A DNA stretch of 64,000 bases from Alkalisalibacterium limincola (GTDB lineage Bacteria > Pseudomonadota > Gammaproteobacteria > Xanthomonadales > Xanthomonadaceae): the NCBI RefSeq assembly GCF_008017755.1, contig NZ_VRTS01000008.1, positions 110,239 to 174,238 of the forward strand, read 5' to 3'. The notes below the pieces were generated by a model. It was not told where the DNA came from, searched no databases, and saw only the letters and a list, made by a program, of their open reading frames with translations. A program made the position numbers and the translations under genes. Within the stretch, counting starts at the first letter, position 1, and every line of letters begins with the position of its first letter. Of the stretch, positions 9,777 through 19,619 are shown one piece after another.

Positions 9777-10802
9777 ATGCTGTACCAGAACGTCTCCATC
9801 GCCAGCGTCGCCCATGTCGACGCGCCGGTCGTGCTGAGCTCCCGCGAGATCAACGACCGCCTGCGGCCGACGCTGGAGCGCTTCGGCATCCGCGCGAACC
9901 TGCTCGAGGACGTCGCCGGCATCATGGAGCGCCGCGTGTGGGGCGACGCCGAGGGCGAGCGCTTCCCGTCGCACGGCGCCACGCTGGCCGCGCAGAAGGC
10001 GCTGGCCGAGTCGCGCGTGGCCCACGAGCACATCGGCATCCTGATCAACACCTCGGTCAGCCGCGACTACCTCGAGCCGTCGACGGCCTCGATCGTGCAC
10101 GGTCGCCTGGGCCTGTCCGACACCTGCCAGAACTTCGACGTCGGCAATGCCTGCCTGGCCTTCCTCAACGGCATGGACATCGCCGCGCGGATGATCGAGC
10201 GCGGCGACATCGAGTACGCGCTGGTGGTCAACGGCGAGTCCTCCAATGAAGTGACCGAGCGAACGATCGAGCGCCTGCTGCGCGAGGACGCCACGCCGGA
10301 GCAGTTCCGCAACGAGTTCGCGTCGCTGACGCTGGGTTCGGGCGCGGCGGCGATGGTGCTGGGCCGCAGCGAGCTGCTGCCCCACGGCCACCAGTTCCGC
10401 GGCAGCGTGACCCGCGCGGCCACCGAGTTCTCGCACCTGTGCCGCGGCAACATGGACCGCATGGTCACGGACACCAAGTCGCTGCTGGTCGAGGGCCTGA
10501 AGCTGGCCGGCAAGACCTTCCAGGCCGCGCGCGCCGCGCTGGGCTGGGCGGCGGACGAGATCGACGAGTTCGTCATCCACCAGATCTCCAAGGTGCACAC
10601 CGCGTCCTTCTGCGAACTGCTCAACATCGACCCGGCGCGGGTGCACACGGTGTTCCCGCAGCACGGCAACATCGGCCCGGCCTCGGTGCCGATCACGCTG
10701 TCGAAGCTCAACGAGCTCGGCCGCCTGAAGAAGGGCACCCGGGTGGGCCTGATGGGCATCGGCTCGGGCCTGAACTGCTCGATGGCCGAAGTCGTCTGGT
10801 AA
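9777..10802 (+). CDS. oleA: OleA, acyl-CoA head-to-head condensing enzyme
   Basis: OleA is a thiolase-superfamily (KAS III-like) enzyme that joins two fatty acyl-CoAs by non-decarboxylative Claisen condensation to a 2-alkyl-3-ketoacid, the first step of long-chain olefin synthesis. The 341-residue protein has the nucleophile Cys126 in GNACLAF. Glu100 in DYLEPSTAS corresponds to the X. campestris OleA residue that reaches the partner active site (numbering offset 17, the same as for the Cys). His in EFVIHQIS and Asn in HGNIGPASVP complete the site. The start is set by homology (MLYQNVSI); an in-frame ATG lies at 9762. It is followed by oleB after 10 bp. Confidence 0.96.
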   Translation: MLYQNVSIASVAHVDAPVVLSSREINDRLRPTLERFGIRANLLEDVAGIMERRVWGDAEGERFPSHGATLAAQKALAESRVAHEHIGILINTSVSRDYLEPSTASIVHGRLGLSDTCQNFDVGNACLAFLNGMDIAARMIERGDIEYALVVNGESSNEVTERTIERLLREDATPEQFRNEFASLTLGSGAAAMVLGRSELLPHGHQFRGSVTRAATEFSHLCRGNMDRMVTDTKSLLVEGLKLAGKTFQAARAALGWAADEIDEFVIHQISKVHTASFCELLNIDPARVHTVFPQHGNIGPASVPITLSKLNELGRLKKGTRVGLMGIGSGLNCSMAEVVW

Positions 10803-10812
10803 GCGGCCGGTC

Positions 10813-11709
10813 GTGATCGACACCTCGAACTTCCCGGACTATCCGTTCACCCCGAAGCGCTTCGACCGCGGCGACGGGATCCACATGAGCTACCTCGACG
10901 AGGGCCCGGAAGACGGCCCCGTCGTGCTGATGCTGCATGGCAACCCGTCGTGGAGCTACTACTGGCGCAAGCTGGTGCTGGGCCTGGGCGACCGCTACCG
11001 CTGCATCGTGCCCGACCACGTCGGCATGGGCCTGTCGGACAAGCCGCACGACCGCAAGCAGCGCTACACCTACACGCTGAAGTGGCGCGTGCAGGACCTC
11101 GCCCGCCTGGTCGAGCACCTGGGCGTGCGCGAGCTGACGCTTGCGGTGCACGACTGGGGCGGCATGATCGGCTTCGGCTGGGGGCTCGAGCACAGCGCCC
11201 AGATCAAGCGGCTGGTGGTCCTCAACACGGCCGCCTTCCCGCTGCCGGCGGAGAAGCCGATGCCCTGGCAGCTCAAGATCGGTCGCGAGTACGAGCTGGG
11301 CACGCTGGTGATCCGCGGCTTCAATGCCTTCGCCTGGGGTGCGGCGCGCTTCGGAGTCGAGAAGCCGATGCCCGACGCGGTGCGCCGCGCCTACCTGGCA
11401 CCGTACGACAGCTGGAAGAACCGCATCGCCACGTCGCGCTTCGTGCAGGACATCCCGCTGTCGGAGCGTGACCGCGCCTGGTCGCTGGTCGAGCGCGCCG
11501 GGCAAAAGCTGCCCGAGTACGCCGACCGGCCCGCCTTCATCGGCTGGGGCCTGAAGGACTTCGTGTTCGACCGCCACTTCCTCGACGGCTTCACCCGCGC
11601 GCTGCCCCAGGCAGAGGTGCACGCCTTCGAGGACGCCGGGCACTACGTGCTCGAGGACAAGGCCGACGTGCTGGTGCCGGCGATCCGCGGCTTCCTCGAC
11701 CGCACCTGA
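10813..11709 (+). CDS. oleB: OleB, beta-lactone decarboxylase (alpha/beta hydrolase)
   Basis: OleB belongs to the haloalkane-dehalogenase-like alpha/beta hydrolases and converts the cis-beta-lactone made by OleC into a cis-alkene plus CO2. The 298-residue protein starts with GTG at 10813. The nucleophile is Asp114 in AVHDWGGMIG, the general base His277 in DAGHYVLED, and LHGNPSWSYYWR supplies the oxyanion region. Asp114 and His277 occupy the same numbers as in the X. campestris enzyme as I recall it. It lies 10 bp after oleA, so the two are probably one transcript. A hairpin and a separate promoter lie between it and oleC. Confidence 0.95.
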   Translation: MIDTSNFPDYPFTPKRFDRGDGIHMSYLDEGPEDGPVVLMLHGNPSWSYYWRKLVLGLGDRYRCIVPDHVGMGLSDKPHDRKQRYTYTLKWRVQDLARLVEHLGVRELTLAVHDWGGMIGFGWGLEHSAQIKRLVVLNTAAFPLPAEKPMPWQLKIGREYELGTLVIRGFNAFAWGAARFGVEKPMPDAVRRAYLAPYDSWKNRIATSRFVQDIPLSERDRAWSLVERAGQKLPEYADRPAFIGWGLKDFVFDRHFLDGFTRALPQAEVHAFEDAGHYVLEDKADVLVPAIRGFLDRT

Positions 11710-11721
11710 TCGATCGCGCAC

Positions 11722-11745
11722 CCGGTCCGGCCCGACGCGGACCGG
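11722..11745. terminator. Hairpin between oleB and oleC
   Basis: Perfect 8-bp inverted repeat CCGGTCCG/CGGACCGG with an 8-base loop, 13 bp after the oleB stop. There is no T-run, so it is not a classic intrinsic terminator. It may stabilise the oleAB mRNA 3' end or partly terminate ahead of the oleC promoter. Confidence 0.45.
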
Positions 11746-11779
11746 CACCACCGGCACGGGACGCACCGGCCGCTGTCGG

Positions 11780-11785
11780 TACAAT
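11780..11785 (+). promoter_or_regulatory. Putative -10 box (TACAAT) for oleC-oleD, leaderless or near-leaderless
   Basis: TACAAT matches the -10 consensus at five of six bases and ends only 6 bases before the chosen oleC ATG (11792). A transcript starting about 7 bases after the box would begin at or next to the start codon. The same GGTACAAT context recurs at 24964, 42316 (minus) and 42400. No good -35 is visible. Confidence 0.45.
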
Positions 11786-11791
11786 GTGCGG

Positions 11792-13453
11792 ATGCCCGAG
11801 ACCTGCAACATCGCCGCGGCACTGCCGCGGCTGGCCGCGCAAGCGCCCGATCGCATCGCGATCCGCTGCCCCGGGCGGCGGCGCGGCACGATGGCCGCCT
11901 ACGACGTCAGCCTGAGCTACGCCGAACTCGACGCGCGCAGCGACGCGATCGCCGCCGGCCTGGCCACGCACGGCATCGCGCGCGGCACGCGAACCGTGGT
12001 CATGGTGCGGCCGACGCCGGAGTTCTTCCTGGTCATGTTCGCGCTGTTCAAGGCCGGCGCGATCCCGGTCCTGATCGACCCCGGCATCGATCGTGGCGCG
12101 CTCAAGCAGTGCCTGGCCGAAGCCGAGCCGACCGCGTTCATCGGCATTCCCCTGGCCCAGGCCGCACGGGTGGTGCTGGGCTGGGGCCGCGGCCACGTGC
12201 GCGATGTCGTCACGGTCGGGCGCCGGCTGTTCTGGGGCGGTCGCACGCTGGCCGACATCGAGGCCGCCGGCGCCGATGCCGGACCGCAACTCAGCGCCAC
12301 CGATGGCGAGGATGTCGCCGCGATCCTGTTCACGTCCGGCTCGACCGGGGTGCCCAAGGGCGTGGTCTACCGCCACCGCCACTTCGTCGCCCAGGTCGAG
12401 CTGCTGCGCACGGCCTTCGGCATCGAGCCCGGTGGCATCGACCTGCCCACCTTCCCGCCGTTCGCGTTGTTCGACCCGGCCCTGGGCCTGACCAGCGTCA
12501 TTCCCGACATGGACCCGACCCGTCCGGCGCTGGCCGACCCGGCGCGCCTGCACGACGCGATCGAGCGCTTCGGCGTCACCCAGCTGTTCGGTTCGCCGGC
12601 GCTCATGCAGGTGCTGGCGGCCTACGGCAAGCCCCTGCCGGGCATCCGCCGCGTCACGTCCGCCGGCGCGCCGGTACCGCCGGACACGGTGGGCGCGATC
12701 CGCGCGCTGCTGCCCGAGGACGCGAATTTCTGGACCCCCTACGGCGCCACCGAGTGCCTGCCGGTGGCGGTGGTCGAGGCGCGCGAGCTGGAGGCCACGC
12801 GTGCGCGCACCGAGGCCGGCGAGGGCACCTGCGTGGGCTGGCCGGTGCAGGGCAACGACGTGCGCATCATCGCGATCGAGGATTCACCGATCGCCGACTG
12901 GTCCCGCGCACGCACGGTCCCGGCGGGCGAGGTGGGTGAGATCACCGTCGCCGGCCCGAGCGCCACCGACAGCTACCTGCACCGTCCGGAGGCCACCGCG
13001 GCGGCGAAGATCCGCGAGACGCTGCCCGAGGGTGGCACCCGCGTGGTGCACCGCATGGGCGACCTGGGCTGGTTCGACGAGAAGGGCCGGTTGTGGTTCT
13101 GCGGCCGCAAGAGCCAGCGCGTGCAGACCCGGGCCGGCGACCTGTACACCGAACAGGTCGAGCCGGTGTTCAACACCCACCCCGAGGTACGGCGCACCGC
13201 GCTGGTCGGGGTCGGCGCGGCGGGCCTGCAGCGGCCGGTGCTGTGCGTCGAGCTGGCGAGCGATGCCGACCGGGGCGCACGCGAGCGCGTCGAGGCCGAG
13301 CTGTTCAACCTCGGCGGTCGTCACGCGCACACCGCACGCGTTGAACGCATCCTGTTCCACCCGGGTTTCCCGGTGGACATCCGACACAACGCCAAGATCG
13401 GCCGCGAGAAGCTCGCGGCCTGGGCATCGAAACAGCTGGGAGTGGGCGCATGA
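11792..13453 (+). CDS. oleC: OleC, beta-lactone synthetase (AMP-dependent)
   Basis: OleC is an ANL-superfamily adenylating enzyme that converts the 2-alkyl-3-hydroxyacid from OleD into a beta-lactone, using ATP. The protein of about 553 residues shows the phosphate-binding loop [12 protein letters not shown], the adenine motif [12 protein letters not shown], the hinge region [19 protein letters not shown] and the C-terminal catalytic Lys in [13 protein letters not shown]. The N-terminus [16 protein letters not shown] matches OleC proteins, favouring ATG 11792; a GTG lies 6 bases earlier. The stop overlaps the oleD start (ATGA), so translation is coupled. Known OleC, OleB and OleD assemble into large complexes. 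Confidence 0.96.
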   Translation: MPETCNIAAALPRLAAQAPDRIAIRCPGRRRGTMAAYDVSLSYAELDARSDAIAAGLATHGIARGTRTVVMVRPTPEFFLVMFALFKAGAIPVLIDPGIDRGALKQCLAEAEPTAFIGIPLAQAARVVLGWGRGHVRDVVTVGRRLFWGGRTLADIEAAGADAGPQLSATDGEDVAAILFTSGSTGVPKGVVYRHRHFVAQVELLRTAFGIEPGGIDLPTFPPFALFDPALGLTSVIPDMDPTRPALADPARLHDAIERFGVTQLFGSPALMQVLAAYGKPLPGIRRVTSAGAPVPPDTVGAIRALLPEDANFWTPYGATECLPVAVVEARELEATRARTEAGEGTCVGWPVQGNDVRIIAIEDSPIADWSRARTVPAGEVGEITVAGPSATDSYLHRPEATAAAKIRETLPEGGTRVVHRMGDLGWFDEKGRLWFCGRKSQRVQTRAGDLYTEQVEPVFNTHPEVRRTALVGVGAAGLQRPVLCVELASDADRGARERVEAELFNLGGRHAHTARVERILFHPGFPVDIRHNAKIGREKLAAWASKQLGVGA

Positions 13454-14462
13454 AGGTGCTGGTGACCGGTGGGGGCGGCTTCCTGGGGCAGGCGATCTGC
13501 ACCCAGCTGGTGTCGCGCGGCTATGAGGTGACCAGCTTCAACCGCGGCCACTATCCCGAACTCGACGCGCTTGGCGTGCGCCAGCTGCAGGGCGACCTGG
13601 CCGACGCCGCCGCGGTGGCGTGGCCTGCGCCGGGCAGGCGGCGGTGTTCCACAACGCCGCCAAGGCCGGTGCCTGGGGTGATCGCGAAAGCTACTGGCAG
13701 CCCAACGTGGTCGGCACCGAAAACGTGCTGTCGGCGTGCCGGGCCCACCGGGTGCGCAAGCTGGTCTACACCTCCAGCCCCAGCGTCACCCACGCCGGCC
13801 GGCGTGACGTGGTCGGTGGCAACGAGGCCGACACGCCCTATGGCGAGAACTTCAAGGCCTGGTACCCGGAGACCAAGGCGATCGCCGAACGCGCGGTGCT
13901 GGCGGCGAACGGCCCGGAGCTGGCCACCGTGGCGCTGCGCCCGCGCCTGATCTGGGGGCCCGGCGACAACCAGCTGCTGCCGCGCCTGGTGGAGCGCGCG
14001 CGCAGCGGGCGCCTGCGCCTCATCGACGGGGGCCACAACCGCGTCGACACGACCTACATCGACAACGCCGCCCGCGCGCACTTGGACGCCTTCGACCACC
14101 TGTGGCCCGAGGCCGCCTGCGCCGGACGGGCCTACTTCATCTCCAACGGCGAGCCGCGGGAACTGCGCGACATCGTCAACGCGCTGCTGTGCGCCGCCGG
14201 TGCTCCCCAGGTCATGCGCAGCGTGCCCTACCGCGTCGCCTATGGCGCCGGCGCGGCGATGGAGAAGACCTGGGCGCTGCTGCGGCTCAAGGGCGAGCCG
14301 CCGATGACGCGCTTCCTGGCCGAGCAGCTGGCCACCACGCACTTCTACGACATTTCCGCTGCCGAGCGAGACCTCGGCTACCGTCCCCGGGTGGGCATCG
14401 ACACCGGGCTGCAGCGACTGGCCGAATGGTGGCAGTCGCAGCGTCCCCCGGCGCAGGCCTGA
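13450..14462 (+). CDS. oleD: OleD, NADPH-dependent 2-alkyl-3-ketoacid reductase, one frameshift
   Basis: OleD, an extended short-chain dehydrogenase, reduces the OleA product to the 2-alkyl-3-hydroxyacid used by OleC. The N-terminus carries the Rossmann motif [13 protein letters not shown] one-base loss near 13615-13620 shifts the frame; repaired, the text runs DLADAAAV, then [20 protein letters not shown]. The catalytic elements are Ser in [10 protein letters not shown] and Tyr-x3-Lys in [10 protein letters not shown]. Length is about 336 residues, normal for OleD. It is the last gene of the ole cluster and is followed by ubiJ after 12 bp. The frameshift is probably a sequencing error, because both halves are well conserved. 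Confidence 0.92.
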
Positions 14463-14474
14463 GGAGGCGCGGAC

Positions 14475-15113
14475 ATGACGGCACGAACCCCCTCGCCGCT
14501 GGATGCGTTCAAGCCCCTCGCCGGGCGCGCGCTGCAGGAGGTGCTCAACCGCCTGCTGGCGCTCGACCCCGATGCCGCCCACGACCTGCGCGCGCTGGAC
14601 GGCCGTCGCATCGAGCTGGCCCTGGTGGCCCCGCCGCTGGCGCTGGCGGTCACCGCCCGCGAAGGCCGCCTGCAGGTGGGTCCGGCGATCGATACTCCGG
14701 AGGCGGACCTGTCGGTGCGTGGAACGCTGGCCGGCCTGTTGGGCCAGTTCGAAGCGTTCCGCCCGCGCGAGGGCCTGCCGCCGGGCAGCCTGCGCGTGAG
14801 TGGCGACGCCGAACTGGCGCGCCGTTTGCGCAAGCTGGCACGCGACTTCGATCCCGACTGGGAGCGGCCTTTCTCGGACGTCTTCGGCGAGGTGCTCGGT
14901 GCACGGATGGCCCGCACGCTGCGCGACGCACTGCGCCAGGGGCGCGGTCTTGCCAGCGGCATGGCGCGTGACCTGGCCGACTATGTCGGCGAGGAACGCG
15001 GCGAGATCGCCACCGGGGTCGAGCTGGACATCTTCCACGAGGCCGTCGACCAGCTTCGCGACGATGTCGACCGGATGGCGCGGCGGGTGGCACGGCTGCG
15101 CGAGGCGCGCTGA
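14475..15113 (+). CDS. ubiJ: Ubiquinone biosynthesis accessory factor UbiJ (SCP2 domain)
   Basis: UbiJ is an SCP2-type lipid-binding protein that scaffolds the soluble ubiquinone-synthesis complex with UbiK. The 212-residue protein has an N-terminal SCP2 domain (about residues 10-115: ALQEVLNRLLALDP, LVAPPLALAVTAREGRLQVGP, ADLSVRGTLAGLLG) and a C-terminal helical tail ending in a coiled coil (VDQLRDDVDRMARRVARLREAR). A strong GAGGAGG ribosome site precedes the ATG. In E. coli ubiJ is next to ubiB. Here ubiB lies 4.5 kb downstream, separated by unrelated genes. Confidence 0.85.
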   Translation: MTARTPSPLDAFKPLAGRALQEVLNRLLALDPDAAHDLRALDGRRIELALVAPPLALAVTAREGRLQVGPAIDTPEADLSVRGTLAGLLGQFEAFRPREGLPPGSLRVSGDAELARRLRKLARDFDPDWERPFSDVFGEVLGARMARTLRDALRQGRGLASGMARDLADYVGEERGEIATGVELDIFHEAVDQLRDDVDRMARRVARLREAR

Positions 15114-15122
15114 AACGACAAC

Positions 15123-15145
15123 GGCCGGGAGCAGCGCTCCCGGCC
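15123..15145. terminator. Hairpin terminator between ubiJ and a convergent lipoprotein gene
   Basis: Perfect 10-bp inverted repeat GGCCGGGAGC/GCTCCCGGCC with a 3-base loop (AGC), placed 9 bp after the ubiJ stop and about 30 bp after the stop of the convergent gene. It could serve both strands. No strong T-run follows on either side. Confidence 0.6.
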
Positions 15146-15174
15146 CGTGGGCATCCTGCCGTGGTGCGTGCAGA

Positions 15175-15600
15175 TCAGTCGATGCGGTCTGCGCGCGCTT
15201 CGGCGGCTTCCTTGCGGCGCTCGGCGGCTTCCTTGGCCGCATCACGCTCGGCTTCGGCGCGGTCGTCGCAGGCGCGGCGCTCGTCGCGGTTCTCGATCTG
15301 CGCGCACTCGGCCTTGGCGACGTCGTAGCGGCCATCGATCTCGGCGATCTCCACGTCGTAACGCGCCTGGGCGGTGTCCTCGACCGCGTCGGCGGTGGCG
15401 CGGCGCGTTTCGCGCGGGCCCTCGGTTGCGGCATCGCGCACGTCGGCGCGGGCTTCGGCCGTGGTCTCACGCGCGTCCTGGCGGGCCTCGGCGATGTCCT
15501 CGGCGGCGTCCTGGCGCGCCTCTTCCGGGGTCTGCTGGGTGCAGGCGGCCAGGCCGAGGGCGAGGGCGATCGAAAGACTCAGGCGGGTGGCGGTATTCAT
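15175..15600 (-). CDS. Charged coiled-coil lipoprotein
   Basis: A 141-residue lipoprotein. MNTATRLSLSIALALGLAAC is a signal peptide with lipobox LAAC. The mature protein is almost entirely Ala, Glu, Arg, Asp and Lys (EEARQDAAEDIAEARQDARE...), predicted to be one long alpha-helix or coiled coil with about 11-residue periodicity. Two Cys residues lie in AECAQIENRDERRACDD. I know of no function. The general style resembles Lpp-like or stress-induced envelope proteins. ATG 15600 is chosen because AAGGAG lies 8 bases upstream and the signal peptide begins there. A sigma-70-type promoter is visible just upstream. Confidence 0.7.
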   Translation of the reverse strand: MNTATRLSLSIALALGLAACTQQTPEEARQDAAEDIAEARQDARETTAEARADVRDAATEGPRETRRATADAVEDTAQARYDVEIAEIDGRYDVAKAECAQIENRDERRACDDRAEAERDAAKEAAERRKEAAEARADRID

Positions 15601-15617
15601 TAGGCGACTCCTTGCGA

Positions 15618-15646
15618 TTGATAGGTTTCCACTGGGTACAAAGCAA
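15618..15646 (-). promoter_or_regulatory. Sigma-70-type promoter of the coiled-coil lipoprotein gene
   Basis: On the minus strand TTGCTT (15646-15641), a 17-base spacer and TATCAA (15623-15618) lie just upstream of the AAGGAG ribosome site at 15613-15608 and the ATG at 15600. Spacing and both hexamers fit a sigma-70 promoter. Confidence 0.55.
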
Positions 15647-15709
15647 AGCCCGTGCCAGTGGGCGTGGCTTGCCAAGTCATTGATTCATAGTGCTGCGAGT
15701 GATCGAGTC

Positions 15710-15765
15710 CTTGCATGTGTCATGCAAGCTGCTCGTTTTGTACCGCTATTCCATGCAATTTGCAT
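15710..15765. promoter_or_regulatory. Two TGCAT/ATGCA palindromes, possible operator
   Basis: CTTGCATG-TGT-CATGCAAG (15710-15728) and ATGCAA-T-TTGCAT (15753-15765) are both perfect palindromes and share the half-site TTGCAT/ATGCAA. That makes four half-sites in 56 bp. They lie downstream of the kinB stop and about 110 bp or more upstream of the lipoprotein ATG, and could form a regulator binding site or, for the first, a hairpin. Confidence 0.4.
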
Positions 15766-15783
15766 CGGTGACTTCCTCCCTCC

Positions 15784-17600
15784 TCACAACGGAAGACTCA
15801 GGACGAAGCGGCATCCGCCCTCGCGCGCCGTCTCCGCGCGCAGGCGTCCGCCGTGCTGCTCGGCGATTTCCCGGCTCATCGCCAGACCGATGCCACTGCC
15901 ACCGGTGGCGCGGCCGACCTGCACGAAGGGTTCGAACACGCGCTCGCGCTGGCTGCGGTCCAGGCCTTCGCCGGTGTCGCTGACCTCCACCACCAGCTGT
16001 CCACCGAGACGGTGCGCGCGCACCGCCACGACGCCCTTGGGCGGGGTATGGCGCAGCGCGTTCGACAACAGGTTGTCGAGCACCCGGTCGATCTGGTCGC
16101 GGTCCGCATTCACCTCGGGCAGCGCGGCCTCGACCGCCGTCTCCAGCCGGATGTCCACTTCGCGCGCGCGGTCCCGGAAGCGCTCGGCGGCGCACTCCAC
16201 CAGGTCCGAGGGCGTGATCGGTGCCGGCATCAGGTCCAGGCGCTGGTTGTAGAGCCGGGCCAGGTCGAGCAGGTTCGCGATCAGGCGTACCGTTCGCGCC
16301 ATCTCGCTTTCCAGCGTCTCCAGCAACTCCGCCTCGCGCGAGTCCGGGGCCGGCTTGAGCCGGTCCTGAAGCAGGCCCACCGCCATGCGCATCCCCGTGA
16401 CCGGCGTGCGCAGCTCGTGGGCGGCACGAAGCACGAACTCCGTGCGCATGCGCTCGAGTGCGCGTTCCTGGCTGATGTCGCGCAGCATCAGCAGCAGGCC
16501 GCGCATGTCGCCATGCCAGTAGGGGGTCAGGGACCAGGCCAGCGTGACCTCATGCCCGTCCATGATGCGGTGCAGGTCGCGGCCGGCATGCTCGTGGCGC
16601 GCTTCGGCATCGGCCCGGTTGAGTGCCTCGTCGATGTGTGCCGGCAACGACGAGCCCTCGAAGACGTCCGCCGCGGGGCGCCCGCCGGCGTGCCGGGGCA
16701 CCAGGCCCAGCAGGTGGCCGGCAACGGGGTTGATGCGCTCGATCCGCCCTTCCACGTCGATCAGCACCAGGCCCTGGTCGATCGAGTCGATGACGGTGTC
16801 GAGCCGCCGGCGCTCGGCCACGATCTCGTCCAGGCGCATCGCGTGGAAGCGCTCGAGCGAAGCGGCCATCGTGTTGAAGCCGCGCGAGAGGCGGTCGATC
16901 TCCTCGGTCTGCGCCGGTGCCAGTCGTGCGCCGTAGTCGCCGCGCCCGATGCGCGCCAGCGCGACGTCGACCGCCTCCAGCGGCCGGCTCAGGCGCCGCG
17001 CCAGGTGCAGCGCCGCCAGCATGCCCAGCACGATCATCGCCGCAGCGACCAGCGACAGCGCGACGCCGAGCTGGCGCGCTTCGGTCGCAACCCGCGTGCT
17101 GCGCGAGACCAGCTGCTCGAAATTGCTTTCGTAGGGCAGGCGGGCGGCAAGGCGCAGTTCGGTCAGTGCGTCGAGCAGCTCCTGGCCGGCGAGCTGGTTG
17201 TCCTGGGCGCTGGCGCCATCGTAGGCCAGGGTCAGCTGGGCCAGCGCGGCCAGCGCCTGCTCGCTGCTGGCCACCGCCAGCAACTCCTCGTCGGTGGTGG
17301 CGCGACGGCGCAGGTCGGCCAGCAGGGTATGCGCCTCCTCGACGAAGGGCGACATCATCGGCACCAGGCTTGCATGGGCGTTGGGCCCGTTGTGGAGCAG
17401 GAAGCGGCTGAGCGCGGAATGCTGGGTGCCGACCAGCGTGCGCACCCGCGAACTGGCCTCGATCGCGGCCAGGTTGCCCTGGACGATGTCCTCGGACACC
17501 CGCGAGAGCTGTTTCACCACGACCACGCCCAACCCGAGGCCCACCGCGGCGACCAGCACCAGTGCACTGAAGGAGAGCAGGAGCTGGTCGCGCAGCTTCA

Positions 17601-17604
<4 letters not shown>
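15784..17604 (-). CDS. kinB: Sensor histidine kinase KinB-like
   Basis: A 606-residue membrane sensor kinase. Order: membrane segment at about 8-29, periplasmic helical sensor of about 150 residues, second membrane segment at about 175-195, HAMP linker (LARRLSRPLEAVDVALARIGRGDYGARL), a PAS domain (VIDSIDQGLVLIDVEGRIERINP), HisKA with the phospho-acceptor His in RAAHELRTPVTG, and an HATPase domain with NLLSNALRHTP, DTGEGLD and GSGIGLAMS. Its ATG overlaps the algB stop (ATGA). Its partner is clearly AlgB-like, and P. aeruginosa KinB has the same gene order and domain order. The signal it detects is not known. Confidence 0.88.
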
Positions 17605-18983
<1,379 letters not shown>

Positions 18984-19125
18984 GGGGCGGACGTTCCGTT
19001 GTCGTGGCCGGGGATGTTGCATTGTGCATGATCATCGATCCAAATTCGGGCGTTTTACCGGGGTAGTGCAGGAGGCTTTCGCTTCAAGTCGTTGATTTTC
19101 CTTTCCCAGCCGGCCGATGGGCTGG

Positions 19126-19142
19126 CTGGCATGGTTTCTGCT
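19126..19142 (+). promoter_or_regulatory. Putative sigma-54 promoter of the DUF1328 gene
   Basis: CTGGCATG-GTTT-CTGCT fits the sigma-54 consensus (YTGGCACG-N4-TTGCW). The invariant GG (19128-19129) and GC (19140-19141) are separated by exactly ten bases. A transcript would start near 19153, about 29 bases before the ATG at 19182. The divergent neighbour is an NtrC-family activator with an intact GAFTGA motif. Confidence 0.6.
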
Positions 19143-19181
19143 GCATGGTTGGTGCCAACCCAACACGAAAGGGAGTTCCCC

Positions 19182-19351
19182 ATGCTGTACTACGCCATCG
19201 TTTTCCTCGTCATCGCGATCATTGCAGCCGTTCTCGGCTTCGGCGGCATCGCCGCGCCGCCTCCGGCATCGCCCAGATCCTGTTCTTCGTGTTCCTGGTC
19301 CTGTTCGTCCTGTCGCTGATCTTCGGTCGCGGCAAGGGCGGCAGGGTCTGA
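19182..19351 (+). CDS. DUF1328 (YtjA) small membrane protein, one frameshift
   Basis: A peptide of about 56 residues, almost entirely two membrane segments: [24 protein letters not shown] and, after a one-base error near 19255, [29 protein letters not shown]. With the indel repaired, the two halves join as [15 protein letters not shown], the hallmark of the DUF1328/YtjA family. A good AGGGAG ribosome site precedes the ATG. Function is unknown; family members are often stress-related. It is preceded by a sigma-54-like promoter and followed by a strong terminator, so it is probably a monocistronic gene. Confidence 0.82.
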
Positions 19352-19388
19352 TCAGAGCAACACCGCAACACCCGCCAACGTCAAGGCA

Positions 19389-19419
19389 ACGCGCGCCCTC
19401 CGGGGCGCGCGTTTTTTTT
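19389..19419 (+). terminator. Rho-independent terminator after the DUF1328 gene
   Basis: Ten-bp stem ACGCGCGCCC/GGGCGCGCGT with a TCCG loop, immediately followed by eight T. It lies 37 bp after the DUF1328 stop. Confidence 0.92.
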
Positions 19420-19619
19420 GGCCCGGCCCTTTCCCGGCGGGGCAGGGGGCCGCGCCGCGCTTGGCCCTAGGGGGGCCGCGTGGCAAAGTGACGCCTCGTC
19501 GGTTCCCCGCCGATCCCGTCGCCAGCGAAGCCCATGCGTCCAGACCCCTCCGGCCCGACCGTCCACGTGTCGACGACCGCCCCCAGCGCGGCGCTCCCCC
19601 GTCAGGGTGGAGGTCCGGC

